Positions 4,094 through 6,964 of a DNA stretch of 6,964 nt are shown piece by piece. How positions within the stretch are numbered: the stretch's first letter is position 1; each line of letters opens with the position of its first letter. Below the pieces are notes generated by a model. It was not told the DNA's origin. It was given only the letters and a program-made list of their open reading frames with translations, and did not search any database. Made by a program: the position numbers and the translations under genes. Origin of the DNA: Pseudomonadota bacterium (GTDB lineage Bacteria; Pseudomonadota; Alphaproteobacteria; Rhizobiales; Devosiaceae); assembly GCA_023433985.1 (NCBI GenBank), contig JAEYTN010000431.1, positions 1-6,964 of the forward strand, in the 5' to 3' direction.

Positions 4094-6964
4094 TGCGGCA
4101 GCCGAGCAAAAGGATCCTGGCAATCGCGGTTGTCGGCGGCGGCGTGGCACTCGGCGTGCCGCTGCTGGCGCAGGACCAGATGTTGCCGGAGCAGCAGAAG
4201 GACTGGTTTGTCGGCTTCGTCGAAGGACAGCTTTCGACGCCGGACCGGCAGATCCGCATCTCCAACATCGACGGGGCGTTGTCGAGCCAGGCGTCGATCC
4301 GCGAGGTGACGATCTCGGACAAGGAGGGCGTGTGGCTGCGCATCAACAACGCGGCCATCGACTGGGACCAGGGGGCGCTGTTCACCGGGCGGCTGCTGAT
4401 GCGGGAGCTCTCGGCCGAAAGCATCGAGTATGTCCGCAACGCTGTTCCCTCGGGTGACGCGAACCTGCCGCCGCCCGAGGCGACGCCGCTGCAGGTGCCG
4501 GAGTTTCCGGTGGCGATCCAGCTCGACAAGCTGTCGGTGCCGAGCGTCACGTTCGGCGAGGGCGTGTTCGGGCTGGGCTCGGAGATTTCGCTGGAGGGCA
4601 GCCTGACGCTCGAGGGTGGCTCGCTGACCTCGGCGCTGGACGTCGTCCGCCTCGATGGCCCGGGAGGCCGGCTGGACGCCGATATTACCTATGCCAAGGC
4701 CGACAACAGCGTCGATGTGGGGGTGACGCTGACCGAGCCCCCCAACGGTATCATGGCGAACCTGCTCAACATCGAGGGCAAGCCGGAGATTGCGCTCGGC
4801 GTGACCGGCAAGGGGCCGGTGGACAACCTCGTCACGACGATGGCGCTCGATGCGGGCGGCACGCGGGCGCTCGAAGGTTCCGCGACGATTGCCGGGACGC
4901 AGGACGGGCTCGCCGTCAATGCCGACCTAGGCGGGCCGATCGGGACGCTCGTGGCGCCCGACTACCGGGCGTTCTTCGGGCAGCAGACGCGGCTGCAGGC
5001 GATGGCCCTGGTGCGGAGTGCCGGCGGCGTGGAGGTGTCGAAGCTGTCGTTGTCGGGTGGGCAACTGGCGCTCGAGGGGAACCTCGCGACGACGAGCGAT
5101 GGCTTCCTCAACCGGCTGCTGCTATCGGGCGTAGTTGCGGACCCCAGCGGGGCGCCGGTGGTGCTGCCGGTGCCGGGCGGCGAGACGACGATCGAGCGGG
5201 CCGAACTCAAGGTGGATTTCGGCGGCTCGGGCGGTGATGCGTGGACCGCCAATGTTGCGGCGCAAGGGTTCGCCAATGGCGAGTTCGCGGCGCGTGACCT
5301 GAGCATCGCGGCGAGCGGCGTGGCCGCCAACCTGACCGACCCGGCGCAGCGGCGCGTGACCTTCAATGCCGATGGCACGATCTCGGGGATCGCCAGCGAG
5401 GATGAGGGCGTGACGGCGGCGCTCGGCGACAGCGCCGGGTTCGGGCTGGCGGGCTTGTGGAACGCCGGCGAGCCGATCCGGGTGGCGGAACTGCGGGTGG
5501 TGGGCAAGGCGCTGACCTTGGCGCTGAGCGGCGATATCGAGGGCGGGGTGTTCGACGGGACCATCGGGATCGAGACGAGCTCGATTGCGCCGTTCTCCGG
5601 GCTGGCTGGGCGCGAGCTTGCGGGGGCGATGTCGCTGTTGGCGAATGGGACGCTGAGCCCGCTGATCGGCGGATTTGACCTAGCGCTCGACGGGACGGCC
5701 GACGACCTGGAGGTTTCCGAGCCGGCGCTGGACCGGGTGCTGGCCGGGCGCGTGTCGCTGGCCGGCCGGGTGGCGCGCAACGAGCAGGGGCTGCTGGCAC
5801 AGGGGTTCCGGCTGGGCAACGACAAGGTGGCGATCACGGCGGAGGGAACGTTCGCGACGGGCGCGGCGGCGTTCGACTTCGGTGCGGAGCTGACCGACCT
5901 AGGGCTGGTGGCGGACAATGCCAGCGGACGGTTGCAACTCATCGGCTCGGCCCGGGGGCAGGGGGATATTGCCCTTTCGCTCGAAGGGCGGGTGCCGAGC
6001 GGGCAGCTGGCGGGCAAGCCGGTCGAGGGCGCGCGGTTCGGGTTCAGCGGGACGCTGGCCGAGGACGGGCGGCTGAGCGGGGCGCTGACGGGCGACGCGG
6101 CGCTGGGCGGGCAGGCGGTGACGCTTGCGGGCGACCTCAGCAGCGACCAGACGGGCCGGCGGCTCAGCGGGCTTCGCTTTACCGCGGGCGTGACGCGGCT
6201 CGAAGGCGACGTGGTGCAGAATGCGGAGGGGTTGCTCTCGGGGCAGTTGACGCTGCAATCGCCGGACATTTCCACGGCGGCGGCGCTGGCGGCGATCACC
6301 GCGAGCGGCAGCGCCAACGCGCAGGTGACCCTCAGCGCGGCGAACGGCCGGCAAGCGGCCGAGGTGGTGGGGCGGATCGAGGGGCTGAGCGCGGAGGACG
6401 TGCGGATCGGCTCGGCGGATATTCGCGGCACGCTGTCGGACCTGTTCGGTACGCCGGCGATCGAGGGCAGGGTAGCGGCGCGGACGCTGACGGCGGCGGG
6501 ATTTACAGTCGACCAGATCGACGCCGAGGCCTCGCAAGCGGGCGAGACGACGAATTTCACGGTTGCTGCGGTGGCCGAGACCGACCGGACGCTCGGCAAT
6601 GCCGGGCTGACGCCGGTGCGGGCGACGGCGCAGGGCAGCCTGACGGGCCGGACGGTGACGCTGGCAAGCCTTTCGGCCAGCGGGCGCGGCGGGCTGCAGG
6701 TCACGGGCAGCGGGCGCGTGCCGCTCGAGGGCAGCGGCCTTGCGATCGACATCAACGGTTCGGCCCCGCTGGCGCTCGGCAATCGCTTCGTTGCCGAGCG
6801 GGGCGGGCAACTGAGCGGGACGGCGACGTTGCGGGCGCGGGTGACGGGGTCGCTTGCGGCGCCGCAGTTCTCCGGTTCGGTGTCGACCGGCGGAGCTGGC
6901 TATGTCGATCCGGAACTCAACCTGCGGCTGGTGGATATCGGCGGCACGGCGACGCTCAGCGGCC
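4093..6964 (+). CDS. tamB: TamB, translocation and assembly module inner-membrane component (3' truncated)
   Basis: The frame is open from ATG 4093 to the window edge, 957 codons with no stop. Family members commonly run well above 1,000 residues, so the C-terminal TamB (DUF490) domain that contacts TamA lies beyond the window. The N-terminus is a basic segment (MRQPSKR) followed by one hydrophobic segment at about 8-26, consistent with an inner-membrane anchor or uncleaved signal. Residues 50-115 carry the typical TamB opening, including IRISNIDGALSS, EVTISDKEGVWLRI, AIDWDQGALFTGRL and ELSAESIEYVR. The rest is a long series of short beta-strands rich in Gly, Ala, Leu, Thr and Ser with recurring G-x-L-x-L-x-G patterns, as expected for the elongated hydrophobic groove of AsmA-like bridge proteins. 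TamB, YhdP and YdbH are known to carry phospholipid between membranes. I see no cysteine, fitting a periplasmic location. The ATG shares one base with the tamA stop (TGATG), with AGG 7 bases upstream, so translation is probably coupled. Confidence 0.93.
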   Translation, partial: MRQPSKRILAIAVVGGGVALGVPLLAQDQMLPEQQKDWFVGFVEGQLSTPDRQIRISNIDGALSSQASIREVTISDKEGVWLRINNAAIDWDQGALFTGRLLMRELSAESIEYVRNAVPSGDANLPPPEATPLQVPEFPVAIQLDKLSVPSVTFGEGVFGLGSEISLEGSLTLEGGSLTSALDVVRLDGPGGRLDADITYAKADNSVDVGVTLTEPPNGIMANLLNIEGKPEIALGVTGKGPVDNLVTTMALDAGGTRALEGSATIAGTQDGLAVNADLGGPIGTLVAPDYRAFFGQQTRLQAMALVRSAGGVEVSKLSLSGGQLALEGNLATTSDGFLNRLLLSGVVADPSGAPVVLPVPGGETTIERAELKVDFGGSGGDAWTANVAAQGFANGEFAARDLSIAASGVAANLTDPAQRRVTFNADGTISGIASEDEGVTAALGDSAGFGLAGLWNAGEPIRVAELRVVGKALTLALSGDIEGGVFDGTIGIETSSIAPFSGLAGRELAGAMSLLANGTLSPLIGGFDLALDGTADDLEVSEPALDRVLAGRVSLAGRVARNEQGLLAQGFRLGNDKVAITAEGTFATGAAAFDFGAELTDLGLVADNASGRLQLIGSARGQGDIALSLEGRVPSGQLAGKPVEGARFGFSGTLAEDGRLSGALTGDAALGGQAVTLAGDLSSDQTGRRLSGLRFTAGVTRLEGDVVQNAEGLLSGQLTLQSPDISTAAALAAITASGSANAQVTLSAANGRQAAEVVGRIEGLSAEDVRIGSADIRGTLSDLFGTPAIEGRVAARTLTAAGFTVDQIDAEASQAGETTNFTVAAVAETDRTLGNAGLTPVRATAQGSLTGRTVTLASLSASGRGGLQVTGSGRVPLEGSGLAIDINGSAPLALGNRFVAERGGQLSGTATLRARVTGSLAAPQFSGSVSTGGAGYVDPELNLRLVDIGGTATLSG

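Noticed and set aside
2063..4150. A 695-codon open frame on the - strand opposite tamA
   Set aside because: It is arginine-, histidine- and proline-rich with no recognisable domain, exactly antisense to a clear tamA gene. Long antisense frames are expected where GC-rich codon bias removes stops from the opposite strand.
4962..6782. A 606-codon open frame on the - strand opposite tamB
   Set aside because: The product is dominated by Ser, Pro, Ala and Arg with no domain pattern, while the + strand shows continuous TamB beta-repeat sequence. It is a codon-bias shadow.
4700..6964. Repetitive Gly/Ala/Leu/Thr-rich stretches in tamB that could be taken for adhesin or autotransporter repeats
   Set aside because: The TamB-type N-terminus, the overlap with tamA and the lack of a passenger-type signal arrangement explain them as the TamB beta-groove.

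Overview
The window is GC-rich and gene-dense, with every recognisable gene on the + strand. The composition and the alphaproteobacterial-looking TamA and TamB (for example the segment just after the TamA signal peptide) suggest an alphaproteobacterium, probably of the Hyphomicrobiales and perhaps Devosia-like. The taxon is an inference from protein style and cannot be proved from this sequence alone.

Positions 1-2033 look like the downstream part of an acyl-CoA catabolic operon. It holds the last 16 codons of a short-chain dehydrogenase/reductase, then a class III (CaiB/BaiF family) CoA-transferase, then an enoyl-CoA hydratase/isomerase whose GTG start overlaps the transferase stop codon. 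Together they would activate an organic acid as its CoA thioester, hydrate or dehydrate it, and oxidise a hydroxyl group. The CoA-transferase plus CaiD-like hydratase pairing recalls carnitine-type chemistry, but the substrate cannot be read from the sequence.

Positions 2034-2206 are a 173-base gap. It holds a weak promoter candidate, a short palindrome, and a 36-codon open frame with a good Shine-Dalgarno. That frame ends in a GTGA overlap with the first conventional start of the next gene.

Positions 2207-6964 are the tamA-tamB pair. TamA is an outer-membrane Omp85 protein with POTRA domains and a beta-barrel. TamB is a very long inner-membrane-anchored periplasmic protein that is cut by the window edge after 957 codons. 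The two genes overlap at TGATG. Together they bridge inner and outer membranes and serve outer-membrane protein insertion and lipid transport.

I found no CRISPR array, tRNA, rRNA, insertion sequence, phage or toxin gene, and no convincing undescribed system. The most interesting local question is how tamA translation starts: by coupling to a leader ORF, from a CTG codon, or from a frame disrupted by an indel. Very long open frames on the - strand opposite tamA and tamB are judged to be codon-bias shadows.
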